NCBI GenBank assembly: GCA_000447185.1
Contig: KE647138.1
Location: 1 to 41,290, forward strand
DNA from: Vairimorpha apis BRL 01
Lineage: Eukaryota; Microsporidia; Nosematidae
Length of the DNA: 41,290 nucleotides
Direction: 5' to 3'
Under the pieces are notes generated by a model that was not told the DNA's origin, ran no database searches, and saw only the letters and a program-made list of their open reading frames with translations. Below, piece after piece: positions 1 through 10,961 of the stretch. The translations under genes and the position numbers were made by a program. The first letter of the stretch is position 1, and each line of letters starts with the position of its first letter.

Positions 1-322
1 GTTCAATTTTTACGGAACAAATATAATTATTTAAATACTCAACCTTTAAACTTTTTATCCATTTAGAATCATATTTATTTTCTAAATCTGACGGAAGAAG
101 TTCCTGTCCAAAATCGTAATTTTGAAAAGCTTTCTCCCAAAAATCAAAAAGAACATCAGGATTTTGTTTTATAAATTCATCCCTTTTTTCACATAAAGGT
201 TTAATTTTATTAAAATGTTCTAACTTCAAATTAAACTCTTTTTTGGCGTATTCAATATATTTTGCATCAAGTTCATTCTGTATTTCTTCAAGTAAACTAT
301 TAGTTTTAACTGTATCACTCAT
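1..322 (-). CDS. NAP/SET-family histone chaperone, N-terminal part (runs off the window)
   Basis: The reverse-strand frame is open from an ATG at 322 to the window edge, giving about 107 residues. An N-terminal alpha-helix (roughly residues 9-48, rich in E, K and L) leads into the segment KPLCEKRDEFIKQNPDVLF and then FWEKAFQNYDF. This matches the family layout of a long dimerisation helix, then 'pl..kR.e.i..ip.FW...f', then the start of the globular domain, as in SET/TAF-I and Nap1. These proteins carry histones H3-H4 or H2A-H2B to and from chromatin in the nucleus and cytoplasm. The start is well supported: CCC lies five bases before the ATG and no upstream in-frame ATG is needed. The acidic C-terminal tail expected of the family lies outside the window. 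No frame break is seen. The choice between Nap1, SET and Vps75 types cannot be made from this part. Confidence 0.75.
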   Translation of the reverse strand, partial: MSDTVKTNSLLEEIQNELDAKYIEYAKKEFNLKLEHFNKIKPLCEKRDEFIKQNPDVLFDFWEKAFQNYDFGQELLPSDLENKYDSKWIKSLKVEYLNNYICSVKIE

Positions 323-326
323 TTTA

Positions 327-329
327 GGG
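327..329 (-). promoter_or_regulatory. CCC start motif of the NAP/SET gene
   Basis: On the reverse strand the sequence reads TCCCTAAAATG, so CCC sits five bases before the start codon. CCC or GGG-type motifs just before the ATG mark transcription starts in microsporidia. Confidence 0.6.
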
Positions 330-639
330 ATTATAAAATGATTAAACTTAAATTTATTAAATTCTTCGATTTATAAATTTACTATAAAAATATTTAAATT
401 TAAAAAATAATTAAAAATTATAACGATTATATATATTTTAAGAAGTTTAAATAATTGGAACTTAAATTTATTTTTTTTATGAAAAAGAATTAAATCTCCA
501 TATTAATTAAATTTTATTTGTTTATAAAACTATATTCTTTTATTGATCAATTTTTTATTCAAATTTTTGAAGTTGATTTGTTATTTATAAGTCACAAGTT
601 TCATTTATGGAACAAAAATATAAATAGTAAAAAATTTTA

Positions 640-642
640 CCC
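640..642 (+). promoter_or_regulatory. CCC start motif with TATAAA-like element
   Basis: The sequence reads TTTTACCCATATAAATAAATG, with CCC ten bases before the ATG at 653. A TATAAA string lies between CCC and ATG, which is an unusual order, so its role is uncertain. Confidence 0.5.
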
Positions 643-652
643 ATATAAATAA

Positions 653-2217
653 ATGAACGATCTTGACGAAGCACTCGATGAAGATCAGATTCAATTAATA
701 AATGAAGTTATTAAATCCACAGTTATATGCAGTGAGTGTACGTTCTCAAATGAAATTAATACAATAGAAAAAATGCTTGTAGCATATTCACAGCTAATAT
801 ATTGTGTAGTTAACCATCAAAATGTATTTGTTGTTGATATTTCAAAAGTCTTTAGACTGGAATTTTTTTTATTGAAGTTTGTAAGTGAACCCGAAATTTT
901 AGACGTTAAGAGTGTTTTACAAGGTAAATATTCTAAACTTGAAAAAATTAAAGACAAATTTTCTATTTGTTCAGAAAAATACTATCAAAACAGTTTTTCT
1001 GAACTTAATTGTGAACAATGCATAGAATCTTTAACTTATAAAGTTTTTCTAAAAATTAGAAAGAATTTACAAAATATTAATGATAAAACACAAGTAGTTT
1101 CAAAAAATAACTATAATTCATTTGATTCTAATACTTCTTTAGAAGATTTAAATTTACTTCAGAAAAAAACATTGAATATACTTTGCTTGTATTGTATTTA
1201 AGAAAAGAATATTTTAGGTTTTTTAAAATTTACAATAATATTGAGAGATCTGAATTTATTAACAGATTGGCCTATATTTTGTCTTTGAATGATGACTGTG
1301 AGTACAATTCAATTGATGAAAAATCATTTATTTTACACAACATAGAAATCGAAGATTCAATACTTAAAGAAAATATATGTTTAGAAAATGAAGATAAAGA
1401 AATATGGAAATTAAATGTTAATGCCATATATGGATGGAATGACAAAGTCAGATTATGGATGAAAAATCGTGAAGAATGTTCAGGAATACTTGATATGACT
1501 ATGATTGATGAATGTATCAACAACAGGAAATATGACGAAGGTTGGTTGATTTACACATTGGGTAATGGACATATAAAAGAAGAATTTCACAGATTAAGTA
1601 TGTTGTGTATCACTGCATTATGCAAAGGAGAAGATGATATTTGGGCCGTTAGACTTATTAATATTATTAAATCTGCTATTGATAAACATGAGGTCAGTAT
1701 TTGTTGTGATTTAGTTAACGATATATTCAATAAAATAGCTAATATACCTGAAAAACTAAGATTTATAATTATTAGAGAATTTATATATAGGATAAGAGTT
1801 ATGGAAAATGATGAAAAAATTGTTACGCTAATTATAAAAGGAATAAATGAGTTATGTAAGAAATGCAAAAATACTGAAACATGTGATATATGTGTGCAAC
1901 ACGCTAACATGGTTTATAAGGAATGGAAAAAGAATAATACTGGAGGAATTTTTTTTAAATCACATAGTAAATATGAAAATGAGATTTACGAGAATATGTT
2001 GGACATGTGTGATACAATCCAAGACTGTAGCGGGTTTATGAATGTTTGTAAGGATTTAATAGATAATGAAGCTAAAATTAACAGATCTATATATAAAAAA
2101 TTACAGTCTATACACAATAAAACGTGTAAAGATTGTAATGATACAAAATGCACGGTAACTAAATTTAGAGACGAGAGACAATTATTATATCATCTCTTGA
2201 TTGAATTTAAATTCTAG
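653..2217 (+). CDS. Unknown alpha-helical, cysteine-rich protein (possibly PPR-like); one frame break
   Basis: Two overlapping frames, 653-1201 and 1183-2217, fit one gene of about 520 residues. Adding one A to the A7 run at 1163-1169 joins them, and the residues after the run then lead smoothly into the second frame. The start at 653 is supported by the CCC motif at 640. The protein is predicted helical throughout. One stretch, TMIDECINNRKYDEGWLIYTL, followed by HRLSMLCITALCKGEDD, has the look of a pentatricopeptide-type helical hairpin. Cysteines come in pairs: ICSEC and NCEQC in the N-terminal part, then KKCKNTETCDIC and KTCKDCNDTKC near the C-terminus. These could bind metal, but no known zinc-finger spacing fits. 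I see no signal peptide or membrane segment. I do not recognise the family; PPR-like is a weak guess. The downstream neighbour is an AT-rich desert. Confidence 0.6.
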
Positions 2218-3533
2218 TCAATAAATATTTCAAATATTTATTGTTTTGTAATTCAAGCTAATTAATTTTTAAATATTTTTTAGTTTATAATTTATTATTT
2301 AACGTTGTATTTTAAATACAATTTTTTTGATAAATACTATAAAAACTTATTTTTATAGTTCTCAATTTATATTTACAAATAGTATTTTATTTGTAATTTT
2401 GTCCATTTCAAATTTATATTCTAAATTTATACATATATTAAAATACAATAGGTGAAAATTGTAATTATATAAGAACGAAAAAATTAAGCGTGACTTAAAA
2501 CCTTATTTATAATTGCCAATGTCTATAAAAAATTATATTGTAAATATCTTTTTTTGATTTTTTATCAAATTAAAAATTTATTGTTATTCTAAACTTATAT
2601 TCATAAGAAATATATTATTTGCATTTTAATAGAATTTTTTAAGATATAATCGTTTATTACTACATTCTTGTAACCAATAGATTTGAAATAAAATATTTAT
2701 TATATTATAAGAAAAAATTTATAAACAAGTAGTTAAAAAGATAAAAAATATAGATTATTATGAGCAAACAATTGTTGTTCTGACAATAGTGTAAGATTAA
2801 TTTATACTTTTTGTAATAAATTAAGATTAGTTTAAAAAAAATTCTCTATAAAAAATGCTTGAGAAGTTATATTATCAAATTGATTTGTTTTTATTATAAA
2901 TCTTAAAAATATTTTTTAAACATTTAAAATGAGTTCAAACTTAATTCTTTTATTTTTAATAGAATAAAAAATTTTTTAACCGCATAAAAAATGTTTAAAA
3001 TATTCTTTAATTTTTTAAAATTATTTAAATATTTATACATCTCAAAAATTTATTTTTTTATGTATATCTTAAAATAAAATTTTACATCTGATTTTGATAT
3101 CGTACGAGTTATTTAATCTGCAAAAATATTTTGAAATTTATACTTTTCATTTGTATACTTTCAATGTTTCTTTATTTGTCATTAAATTTATATAAATACA
3201 AATAGTATTATTATTTTTAAACTATATTTAAGTAATACAAATATAATCGTATTTTAAATAGATGTATAATATTATTATATAATTAAAATTAAAATTAATA
3301 TTAATATGGATTTTAAATATTATGCTGTAAAATTAAAATTAATTTTAGTGCATATATAATCTTGTTTTAAGATCCAGTCGAATATAGTTGGAGACATATT
3401 ATTTTTATTTCTGTATAAAAAAGATTTATTCTGTTTTTTCATATTATACTAAATTTTTGATATTTTTATAACATATTTATTTAGTTGTATGTGTATTATT
3501 TCTTAATATGTTAAATTGTATAATATATACAAC
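2218..3533. other. AT-rich intergenic region, nothing supported
   Basis: No long open frame or RNA gene is recognisable. Two short, less AT-rich patches (about 2440-2540 and 3360-3400) could be old, eroded repeat sequence. The second lies just upstream of a LINE fragment and may be part of it, but I cannot show that. Confidence 0.4.
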
Positions 3534-4150
3534 AAAAACTCAGTTCAAGAGGTTATGTCTAATGACAATGCCGAGATACGAGTGGATACAAGAGTATCAA
3601 CTGATATTAAAGTCTGCCATAATAAGCCTGATATACTTGTAATAAACAAAAAGAATAAAGAAATCTTAATTTTAGAGATTGGAATAACCAATCAAAACCG
3701 TTTGACTATTGTCGAAAACGAAAAATTGAGAAAGTATGATCTTTTAGCTAATGAACTTAGACAAATATATAAATCTCGGACAAAGATTGTTCCATATGTA
3801 ATAACATGGGAAGGGGTGGTAACTAAGTGCCACAGAAAATATATCAAAGAGCTGGAAATCCAACCAAATCTTGAGGCTTACATGCAATCCATTATACTTA
3901 AGAAGACATTAAAGTCTATTTCTAAGAATAGAAGATGAGGATATGAGTGGACTGAACGTAGAGATGACGAGGTGGAAAAAGCAGTGGAGAACTTAGTAAA
4001 AATTATACCTTTAAAAAATATAAATATCGAGTAGGCGAAACTCAAAATAAACAAAACAAAAAAGCCCCGAGATAATCAAAGTAAGGAATATGAAGATGAA
4101 ATTGTTTTAAATAATCCACAAATTGAAAATACTAATAATAATTAACAACT
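3534..4150 (+). mobile_element. 5'-truncated LINE copy: endonuclease domain and 3' tail
   Basis: The open frame to 3938 (about 135 residues from the start of similarity) closely parallels the C-terminus of the long element at 13.5-17.1 kb. Both have QEVMSNDNAEIRVDTR, then NKPDI-V, a lysine-rich turn, ILEIGITNQ, and later YIKELEIQPNLEAYMQS. The KPD..(12 or so)..E-x-G arrangement is the core of the PD-(D/E)XK restriction-like endonuclease carried by R2/R4-type LINEs. The reverse transcriptase and zinc knuckle are missing, as expected of incomplete target-primed reverse transcription. After the stop, further coding-like sequence in broken frames runs to about 4150. The sequence is clearly less AT-rich than its flanks. 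The 5' boundary is placed where similarity starts and could be off by tens of bases. Confidence 0.8.
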
Positions 4151-4229
4151 AAAAAATAACAACCCAATAAACCTTCTTATATACAACAAAAAAATAATTT
4201 TTTATTTAAACATATATTTAAAAGGTTGT

Positions 4230-4410
4230 CAATAACCATATGAAAGTAATATTAATTAGGAGACGAATCAAAAAGCATTAAAAACAAAATATCACAATAT
4301 AATACAAATAAAGAAGAATATGGTAATGAACAGGTAATTAATTTAAATATTAATATGATAATGTCAATTAAATAGAAATGTATCAGATGAATATTATAAC
4401 CCTACAAATT
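4230..4410 (+). mobile_element. Very short LINE 3' end, second copy
   Basis: Starting near AACCATATGAAAGTAATATT at about 4233, this stretch matches the tail of the copy at 21.27-21.63 kb. It includes AAAGAAGAATATGGT and the terminal block around GTCAATTAAA...GAATATTAT. It follows directly on the previous copy, so two truncated insertions, or one rearranged copy, lie head to tail here. Confidence 0.55.
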
Positions 4411-5727
4411 ATATTATATTATTTTAAAGGTTAAAATATTTATTATTAGATAAAGTGTTGTTTAATCAATTTAAGAAAATTGTAAAATAATAAATTTGAA
4501 ATAAATAATTAAAAAAGAATTTTTTTATAAATAAGAAATATTATATAGAATCTAAATTTTTGGATTAATTTATTTAAGATAGTTTTTTTGTTGTTAAATG
4601 GGATTTATGTATGAATTGAGAAAATATTGAAAATATTGTATTATAAAACGGCAATTGTTTAATATTTAAGTATTATAGTATAATTTTATCACTTTTCAAA
4701 AATAAAAGTTTTTTGGAATTTTTTTAAAACTTTATTAAATTTTTCAATTTAAAAAAATATGTTAAAACAAACTAAAAAAAAGTATTTAAGAATTTAAATT
4801 AAAAAATTTTAACATATGTAAATAATATTATTGGAAAAACAATTACAAAAAAAATTATATTAAAATTTTATAAATGAAAATAAATAAATTTATATTACAT
4901 TTAAAGATTTTAAAAATAAAAATTAATATTTTAGCATAAAAATTACATTGTATTTTATTACTTTTTTATAACAATGAACTTAAATAGAATGCAATATCAT
5001 TGATTTATAATAGTATTTTATATATATCTTTATTTATGAAAAAAATAATAATAATTCAACTTGTATATTGTTATTTTGTATATGAGATTTTTTATTAAAA
5101 AAAATTTAATATTAGTTATTAAATATTATTAAATATTAAGCTATGTAAAAAATGTTTATATTTGAAATAGTTGTATAATTAAAATTTGCTTAAAATTATA
5201 TTTAAAAGTTTTTAACATTTTATTAATAACCAAATTTTTATTTTAAAATAAATTATATTTAATTTTCAAGAAAAACTTATTTTACAATATTATTTATTTT
5301 AATAATAATATAAGTACATTTTTTATATATTTTAACAAATAATTTTTTTATTTTCATTTAAACTTCTATAAATCAATTTATAATTATCAACGTCATTAAA
5401 TCAAATTAAAAACATTATAAAATATAACAAATTGTTTTATACTTCGAATATTATATTTACTAAGTGTTTTATATTAATTTATCATTAGTACATACTAATA
5501 AAAGTAATTTTTTTAATTTAAAATAAACATAAATTATATAATAAATATTTTAAGTTTTTTTTGTTACTTATTTATTTTGATTAAAAAATAACAAACCATA
5601 ATTTTTTTAAAGATTTCGTAAGTTTTTTCCTTATTAGAGTCTTATCAGATTAAAGATTTTATTAGTTTATATTTAAACACGATGATAAATTAAAAAAAAC
5701 AATTATTAAGATGCCGTCTATAAAAGC
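4411..5727. other. AT-rich intergenic region, nothing supported
   Basis: Almost pure A/T with many homopolymer runs. No open frame, RNA gene or mobile element is recognisable. The last 30 bases include TCTATAAAAGC directly before the homeodomain start, a possible TATA-like element. Confidence 0.5.
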
Positions 5728-6066
5728 ATGAACGAAAAAGAACTCGATGCAATAATTGGATTATTAAAATTAGGAAACAAGAAAAAGATTTTTTATGATT
5801 CTAAAACTAAATTAAAAAAGAATATTAAACAAAGAAAAGTTTTAGAAGCAATATTTAAAATAACATCTTATCCATCATCAATAACACAACAAGATTTAAG
5901 TATTTTGTTAAGAATTCCTCAAAGAAGTATACAAATATGGTTTCAAAATGCACGACATAAAATGAAAAATACTCAACTAGAAGGAAATTGCTTTATTGAT
6001 GAAAACAATGATATACCTGTAAGTATACTTTATAGAATCATATTTGAAGATTCAGATTATAAATAA
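5728..6066 (+). CDS. Homeodomain transcription factor, 112 residues
   Basis: An intact small nuclear DNA-binding protein. Residues about 26-82 form a homeodomain with all the hallmark positions: L39 and F43 (homeodomain positions 16 and 20), then IQIWFQNARHKMK, giving W48, F49, Q50, N51 and R53 of the recognition helix. Glutamine at position 50 predicts a TAAT-type site, as in many fungal and animal homeodomains. There is a basic arm (KTKLKKNIKQRKV) before helix 1 and only about 30 residues after the domain. No second domain is present, so any activation or dimerisation function would have to come from partners. Microsporidia are known to keep a small set of such homeodomain proteins. The ATG at 5728 is the first in frame, and TATAAAAGC lies directly upstream. 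No CCC motif is seen; the nearest C-rich string is GCCGTC at about 5713. The target genes cannot be inferred. Confidence 0.88.
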   Translation: MNEKELDAIIGLLKLGNKKKIFYDSKTKLKKNIKQRKVLEAIFKITSYPSSITQQDLSILLRIPQRSIQIWFQNARHKMKNTQLEGNCFIDENNDIPVSILYRIIFEDSDYK

Positions 6067-7034
6067 ATTAATTTTTGTATAGTTTGTTGTTGTAATTTAT
6101 CTTTAATTAATTGCCTACGTAATCAAAAAGTATTACTATAATTTTTACTGTAAAATTTTTATTTTTAATTTAAAACTATGTAATTTTAATATATAATAAA
6201 ATTAAAAGCAAGTTTTTAAAATTTATAAAATTTTTTTTGTGATGATTAAATAATTAAAAAAAAATTTGAAATAGCATATAATCTTTTTTTATTATCATAA
6301 TTTTTTAAGTACTTATTACCGTTTAATTTTTTATATTAAATATATAACAAGATAATGATACTTAAAAAAATTATAAAAATAAAAATATAAATATTTAATC
6401 TACATATTATGTTTTTAAAATGTAAGTTTCAATATTAATTAAAAAAACCAATTTAAAATATATTTGACTATAATGAGTTTTAAAAATTTAATTTTATAAA
6501 AATATTAAAAAAAATAAATTAAAAACAAAAAACAAAACTTTAAGTTAAAAATATAAAAAATCATTACTTTTAATCTAATGATTTAAACTCATTATTTTAT
6601 CAAACAAAATTATTTTAACAATTAAATTAATGAAGTAATTGAAAAAAAATTATTATATATAAATTGCAAAACTTAATTTCATGTTAAAAAAAGAACAAAA
6701 TAAATGTTTAGGAAACTTTTACATAAAAATGCCGATAATTATTGTTTTTTGTGGTTAAATAATTAAAAATAAAATAATGTAATATTTTCAATAAATAAAA
6801 CTAGAGGTAAAGAATCAATAATTTTAAGAATATTTTGTTATAAATTTAATCAAAATGAGTATAAAGTTTTATTACGAAAAATCATATATTTTTTTATTTA
6901 AAGAAACAAATAAAATAGAAATAATTTCGGTGTTGTACATTGTTTAGTTCATTATTAATTTTAATATTCTAACCATATTACAATAATATACATTTATTTT
7001 ATATGATTAAAACAAATATGTTAATTTAAAGGGT
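6067..7034. other. AT-rich intergenic region, nothing supported
   Basis: No gene, RNA or repeat is recognisable between the homeodomain gene and the decayed LINE copy. Confidence 0.5.
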
Positions 7035-7690
7035 ATTTTTATTATTCTTTTGTTAATGTTAGTATAGGCTTTGTACAAAAAACATTTTGTTGATCAGCTA
7101 TCCTATAGCCTTTTCTTATTCTATTTAAATCCGACAAGAGTTTTCTTAAGAGCTATAGAATTAAAATAATCTAAGTCAGTCGGTGATATTAAGAGTCTTT
7201 CTGTGTTTAAAAAGATATTTGTTCAATATTTCATATCATGTTATTAAATATGATATAATCTTTGTCTCAAATCCTTGTAACAAAACCGATTCATTTAAAT
7301 TTTCATCATATTTTTTGTAGTTTTTCTGATCGACTTGTCGTAAGTTGTCAAAAGATGTAATTCTTATTTATGCAATTAATAGTTTTTTCTTCTTATGTTA
7401 ATAATAAGTACATCTAGTTTATACTATTTAATCTTGACGTCGGTTTTTTAGTCGTATATACTATTAATTAAACAAATTTATTTTTAACTATTTGTTTGAC
7501 ATAATGTCTTCATATTTTTTATTTAAAATTGTTATATTATCTTTGTCACATAATTACAAACGAATGAACTTTAATACTACATTGTTTCTGCACATGTAAT
7601 CGTGACCTAGTATCTTTCTACATCTTGTGGCCATATGTTCTACTGGTTTTATTGTTTGATTACAACGAGAACACATGCCTTATTTATTAT
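7035..7690 (-). mobile_element. Heavily decayed LINE copy (zinc knuckle to 3' tail)
   Basis: On the reverse strand, the segment near 7610-7690 reads GMCSRCNQTIKPVEHMATRC, followed by a segment like ILGHDYM. This is a C-x2-C-x8-H-x4-C knuckle equivalent to GQCPHCRSHRKTVDHLATKC and LGFDYM in the long element. Downstream (7035-7220) the sequence resembles the tail at 13.05-13.2 kb, sharing GGATAGCTGA and CCTATACTA/CCGATACTA blocks. The part between is broken by many stops. The patch is less AT-rich than its flanks. It belongs to a lineage distinct from the long element and is plainly old. Confidence 0.7.
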
Positions 7691-8645
7691 AAAACATTTT
7701 TATGCTAAATTTTTTTTGTTTTTTATTATACATTATATAAAAATAAATTTTTTTTTAATAAATATTATTATTTTGAAGCAATGTTATTAATTGTTTAAAT
7801 TAATATAATAATTTAAACTATATAATAAAAAAATTAATTATACTATAAATAACAAAATAATTTTTCAAAGCATATTTCTTATGTTATCTTTATAAAAAAA
7901 TTATTATTTAAATAAATTAAATTGTTTGATAAAATTAAATAAATTTTATTATAAAAGATATATATCAGTAAAAAATTTTGCATAGTAATTTTACATTTAA
8001 AAAATTAAAAAATGTTATAGACGTGTACAATTTTTATAAATTAAAATAAATATCATAATTATTTTATTATTCACAAAATAAATTTTTTTTAATTTTTATT
8101 AGTACAATTTTAAGGACTTAAAACATAAAAAATTTTAAAATATAATATTAAAGCAAGTTTCTTAACAAAATTTTTAATTATACATTTGTACTTTTTTAAA
8201 TTTATTAAATAAGATTTTTGACAGGATTGTGTTATTTATTTTATTAAGAATTAATTTGTTGATATTTTACCTTAAGGATTTCATTATAAATAGTAAACAG
8301 CATCATACCTACAATTAAATAATATTTTTTCACAATATTTTTTATAATATAATCAAAAAATAAAATAATTAAACTATTAGCTATAAATTTTAAAAATTTT
8401 TTATTATAGTTTTTTATCATATAAATCTACAAATCTAAAAAACAAATCTAATTTATGTCTCTAAATTACAATTAATATTAAAAAATAATTTTAATTTTAA
8501 ATATATTAAATTTAATACAATATAATGATATTTAAAGTTTTCTTAAAATTCTTTATATGTTTCAAGTATGAGTGTTAATGTTTAAACTATATTTTTTATA
8601 TTATTTGAAATTTTACATCAAAAATATTTTTTAAAAATATCCTTT
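7691..8645. other. AT-rich intergenic region, nothing supported
   Basis: No gene or RNA is recognisable between the decayed LINE and the tandem repeat upstream of the GID8-like gene. Confidence 0.5.
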
Positions 8646-8753
8646 TTTTGATATTTTAAAAAAAGTTTGAATTGTTTATTTTTATCAAAATGTTTTTATT
8701 TGATTTTTTTTAAAAAAAATTTGAAATGTTTATTTTTAATAAAATATTTTTTG
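8646..8753. repeat. About 54-bp tandem duplication upstream of the GID8-like gene
   Basis: Two imperfect units follow each other. Each has a TTTGAT...TTTAAAAAAA block, then TTTGAA(A/T)TGTTTATTTTTA and an AAAAT block. The TTGA landmarks at 8667 and 8721 are 54 bp apart. The array ends about 22 bp before the ATG at 8776, so it occupies the promoter position. Confidence 0.6.
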
Positions 8754-8775
8754 TAATATTTAGGTGTTCTTTAAA

Positions 8776-9318
8776 ATGACAGAATTAGAAAAATATACAG
8801 ATATGCAAAAATTTACAAAAAAAATTATAATTGATCATCTACATTACGAATGTTCTATTAATGCATTTAAATTTATGAATCCAAATAATACAGATAAAGA
8901 TATAGAAGAGATGACTTTTAGAAAGAATATATCAGAACAAATTAAAAAAAAGATACATATTTAGCTTTTACAGAAATAATAAAAAATTTAAAATTGATGA
9001 AAAGTTAATGATGAAATTAGGAAAATTATCATTCATTGATTTAGTAAGCAATAAAAAAACATCTGATGCTATAAATTTTGCAAATAAACATTTAAAAAAT
9101 GAAAATATCGACTTTCAAAAAATTTTTACATTAATTGGATATGATTCAAAGGGAATAGAAGAATATCTAAATTTATTTGATGATTTAGATAGAATTAAAA
9201 TTTGTAAAGAAATTAATAATGATTTTTTTTACATGATAAAAAAAGGAAATGTTCTTTACTAGAATTAACTTTAGAATATTACCAAACACTTGTAAATATA
9301 CAAAATAAAATAAAATAA
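8776..9318 (+). CDS. LisH-CTLH-CRA protein, GID8-like (CTLH E3 ligase subunit); three frame breaks
   Basis: Three frames form one protein of about 181 residues if one A is added in each of the runs at 8944-8951, 8981-8986 and 9238-9244. Near the N-terminus, FTKKIIIDHLHYECSINAFKF matches a LisH helix pair (about residues 12-35). Then comes IEEMTFRKNISEQIKKK, typical of the start of a CTLH domain (in GID8: 'R..I...I..G.i..Ai..i'). KLGKLSFIDLVSNKKTSDAI fits the family's 'L..q.fieLIr.g....Al', and a CRA-like helical end follows. GID8 is the scaffold of the GID/CTLH ubiquitin ligase, linking the RING subunits with the receptor modules. At about 181 residues it is somewhat short for GID8 (about 230). 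The ATG at 8776 is the first in frame; the GTG at 8764 is unlikely in a eukaryote. No CCC motif is seen. RanBP9-like proteins share these domains but carry a SPRY domain, which is absent here. Confidence 0.68.
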
Positions 9319-9782
9319 TTGATTGTTTTTTTTATAAAACTAGTATTTTGTAAAATTTTATAATTAAAGTATATAGAAACATTATTAAAAATAATTTGTA
9401 AACAAAAATATAAGACTTAAAAATAATACATAATTTGAATATTTAAATTTAAAAAATTGAATTATTTAAAATAAAATAGAAATATGTTAAATAAAACAAA
9501 AATAGTATTTTTAAATACATGAATACATTTTGTTAAAAATTATAGCTTGCTTTTATAAAAATATTATAATGCTTAGCCTACAGTTATTTTTTATAAAAAT
9601 ATTTTTTAATTGTATACTTTTAATTTTATAATTTTATCTAAAAAAACACTAATTAGTTTGTTAAAGCTTAATTATCAAAATATAATTTGAAGAAATAAAA
9701 TATTTAATCTTATATTTGAAAACTAAATTTTTTTAAAGTTCATTTAAAATTTAACCATAAGTTGAATTATAATAAAAATTTT
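9319..9782. other. AT-rich intergenic region, nothing supported
   Basis: No gene, RNA or repeat is recognisable before the tandem duplication at 9783. Confidence 0.45.
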
Positions 9783-9900
9783 TAAATATACAATTATTTT
9801 TAGTATTTTAAAATTAATAATTAGAGCAATATATATTTGTAAATATATGAAATTATTTTTAGTTTTTTTAAAATTTATAATTAGATTAATATATATTTGT
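9783..9900. repeat. About 60-bp tandem duplication
   Basis: Two adjacent units each read AAATATA..., AATTATTTTTAGT, a T/A run, AATTA(A/T)AATTAGA, and end in ATATATTTGT. The matching ends at 9831-9840 and 9891-9900 are 60 bp apart, with one single-base length difference inside. Confidence 0.7.
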
Positions 9901-10958
9901 AATAAATATTTTTATTTTAAAATTTAATTTTTCATAAATCTCATCAAAGATCTTTAGAGTACAAATATATAATGTTTTATTTAATTATTTAAGATTATTA
10001 TAATAAGATTTAATTTGGTAATAATGTCAAAATTAAATAATATTTCAAAGAAATTGTAAATTTTATTAAAACTAAAGTAATTTTGAAATCTAAGGATATA
10101 CAATAGTTAAAAAATCAATATGCAAAGATATTATAATTTTTTATAAAGAACAATAAATTTTGTATTATCTTAAATGCATAACAACTATTTGTTAATCATA
10201 TTATTTTACTTAAATTTTCTAGCCTAAAAATATAATCTGTAAATATTTTTTTCTAATTTTATTTCTGTTATCACTAAAATTAATTGTTTTTTTAAACATA
10301 TATTTACTTTAACAAAACATTAATAAAATATTTAATTTTTGTAAAAATCATCATTATTTGAAAAAAAAATTATTGTATATGACATCGGTTATAGATTTTA
10401 CATATATAACTAACACTTATTAGAAAATATTTTAGTAATAGAAACACAAATTTAAATAACATAGGATATAATATTTGTTAATTTATAGTAGTTAATCATG
10501 TATATTGATGTATATTTATATAAAGCTTGCATCTATAATTCCAAAAACTTGTTATGAATTTACATAATATTAATCTAAATTTATTTAAGTTATCAATCTC
10601 GGGGTACGATTTATTAGTTTTATATGTAGATTAGTCTGTAAATTAATCATATAAAATAACTTAATATTTTATTATTACAAAATATCTTTAAACAATAACC
10701 CACTGATTTTCTGATGTAAATTGTGACATTGTTATAACCAAAATAAATATATTTTGCTTTTAGTTAGTGTTAACTTAAAAAAATTAAATAAAATATAAAT
10801 GATATAGAATATAGATATTAATATTTAAATATTTATTAAATAAAATATAGTTGTACTTTTTTTTTCTAGTATTAATATATATTATAAATAAAGTGTTCAA
10901 ATTTTAAAAATTTTATAATTTAGACATATATATACTTAATTTTTAAAAATCGTAATAA
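9901..10958. other. AT-rich intergenic region, nothing supported
   Basis: No gene is recognisable. Patches at about 10490-10620 and 10690-10770 are slightly less AT-rich but have no open frame or structure I can name. Confidence 0.45.
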
Positions 10959-10961
10959 CCC
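10959..10961 (+). promoter_or_regulatory. CCC start motif directly abutting the ATG
   Basis: The sequence reads AATAACCCATGAATATT. CCC touches the ATG at 10962, implying an extremely short or absent 5' leader, as known for many microsporidian mRNAs. Confidence 0.6.

Larger units (their letters stand above)
323..652. other. Divergent intergenic region
   Basis: AT-rich spacer between two genes that point away from each other. It holds the CCC motifs of both genes, at 327-329 and 640-642. No other feature is visible. Confidence 0.6.

Noticed and set aside
1587..1910. Reverse frame of 107 hydrophobic codons resembling a membrane protein
   Set aside because: It is the complement of the 653-2217 gene and has no start motif; the hydrophobicity comes from reversed charged codons.
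653..2217. Spliceosomal introns to explain the frame changes
   Set aside because: The frames overlap or nearly touch at A-runs, leaving no room for introns and no GT...AG pairs at the junctions.
10690..10770. Box C/D-like strings (CTGA, TGATG) suggesting a snoRNA
   Set aside because: The order and spacing of the boxes do not fit a C/D snoRNA, and no terminal stem is visible.
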